Below, piece by piece: positions 6,029-6,288 of a stretch of DNA of 6,288 nucleotides; the stretch's first letter is position 1; each line of letters begins with the position of its first letter. The DNA is from OMOG01 sp041485845 (lineage in GTDB: Bacteria; Acidobacteriota; Terriglobia; Bryobacterales; Bryobacteraceae). The notes beneath the pieces were generated by a model. It saw nothing but the letters and a program-made list of their open reading frames with translations, searched no databases and was not told the DNA's origin. The translations under genes were made by a program, and so were the position numbers. The stretch lies in assembly GCA_041485845.1 (NCBI GenBank), contig JBGPKH010000542.1, positions 1-6,288 of the forward strand. The letters run 5' to 3'.

Positions 6029-6288
6029 TGTGTGGTCTATCGGCGGGGCGGCCCGAAAGCTACACGCCCTTGGAAACATCGCCAACCGGATTGGTGTCAT
6101 CGGGAGACTCGCGGGTTCAACGGTGGATCCTGGGGTGGGACCGACTGCCGCCGGCGTCGGAGCCACGGGTGCGCCGGGCTCGCGCGGCGCGTGGCGGCAA
6201 GGCGCGCGGTGGTGGGAGGCGGGACCCGGCCGGGGCGGGATGGGGGTCAGTTGACGGAACGAAGCCAATTTTGGGGGCAAGTGGCTGA
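6029..6288. other. Upstream region of the kinase, no recognisable gene
   Basis: The kinase frame stays open to the right edge, but its translation here is Pro/Ala-rich and unlike a domain (for example PIPPRPGPASHH), so I read it as non-coding. An open frame on the plus strand also reaches the edge without recognisable sequence. A G-rich tract on the plus strand (6214-6246) has five runs of three or more G. No RNA gene or clear terminator was seen. Confidence 0.5.
6057..6085 (-). promoter_or_regulatory. Weak promoter candidate for the histidine kinase
   Basis: TTGGCG (6085-6080), a 17-nt spacer and TAGCTT (6062-6057) resemble a poor sigma-70 site. Transcription would start about 20 nt before GTG 6028, which would favour that start over the ATGs at 6079 and 6100. 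Both hexamers match the consensus at only about half their positions. Confidence 0.2.

Noticed and set aside
6029..6280. Extension of the kinase N-terminus by 84 residues to a TTG at 6280
   Set aside because: The extra residues are Pro/Ala-rich, precede what looks like a normal signal sequence, and include no ribosome binding site.
6019..6288. A plus-strand gene running off the right edge
   Set aside because: There is no ribosome binding site, its product is low-complexity Gly/Arg-rich, and it overlaps the probable start region of the kinase.
1..6288. CRISPR arrays, tRNA or rRNA genes, and prophage or transposase genes
   Set aside because: No regularly spaced repeats, no tRNA-like cloverleaf segments and no integrase or transposase motifs were seen on either strand.

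Overview
The window is GC-rich (visibly above 60 percent) bacterial DNA. All three recognisable genes lie on the minus strand and would be transcribed from right to left: a hybrid sensor histidine kinase (2618-6028), a metallo-beta-lactamase-fold DNA exonuclease (1584-2552), and an ATP-dependent DNA ligase (1399 down to the left edge, where its last part is cut off). All three chosen starts are GTG. The kinase, with tandem OB-like extracytoplasmic repeats, and the general codon use resemble Acidobacteria of the Solibacter/Bryobacter type. That assignment is an inference from style, not from a marker gene.

The exonuclease and ligase form the core of a known bacterial repair cluster, the 'ligase-associated DNA damage response' set. 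In other bacteria it also contains an Lhr-type helicase and a metallophosphoesterase nuclease. Neither of those two is in the window. If present, they most likely lie beyond the left edge, downstream in the direction of transcription. The kinase ends 65 nt before the exonuclease. It could share a transcript with the repair genes, but a tandem 10-bp repeat carrying two GATAAT hexamers sits just upstream of the exonuclease start and could be a separate promoter or operator.

The most unusual part is the exonuclease-ligase junction (1395-1599). A 17-bp sequence holding the ligase ribosome binding site and GTG start occurs twice, 188 bp apart: once at the true ligase start and once exactly at the exonuclease stop. 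The DNA between the copies contains a decayed second copy of the beginning of the ligase gene. The probable ancestral arrangement is a 4-nt GTGA overlap of exonuclease and ligase. A duplication has separated the genes, and it leaves a 63-codon reading frame that still overlaps both neighbours by GTGA.

From 6029 to 6288 I see no convincing gene. This stretch is the upstream region of the kinase, with a weak promoter candidate and a G-rich tract. I do not see an undescribed multi-gene system. The novelty here is mainly the junction duplication and the kinase's repeated sensor region.
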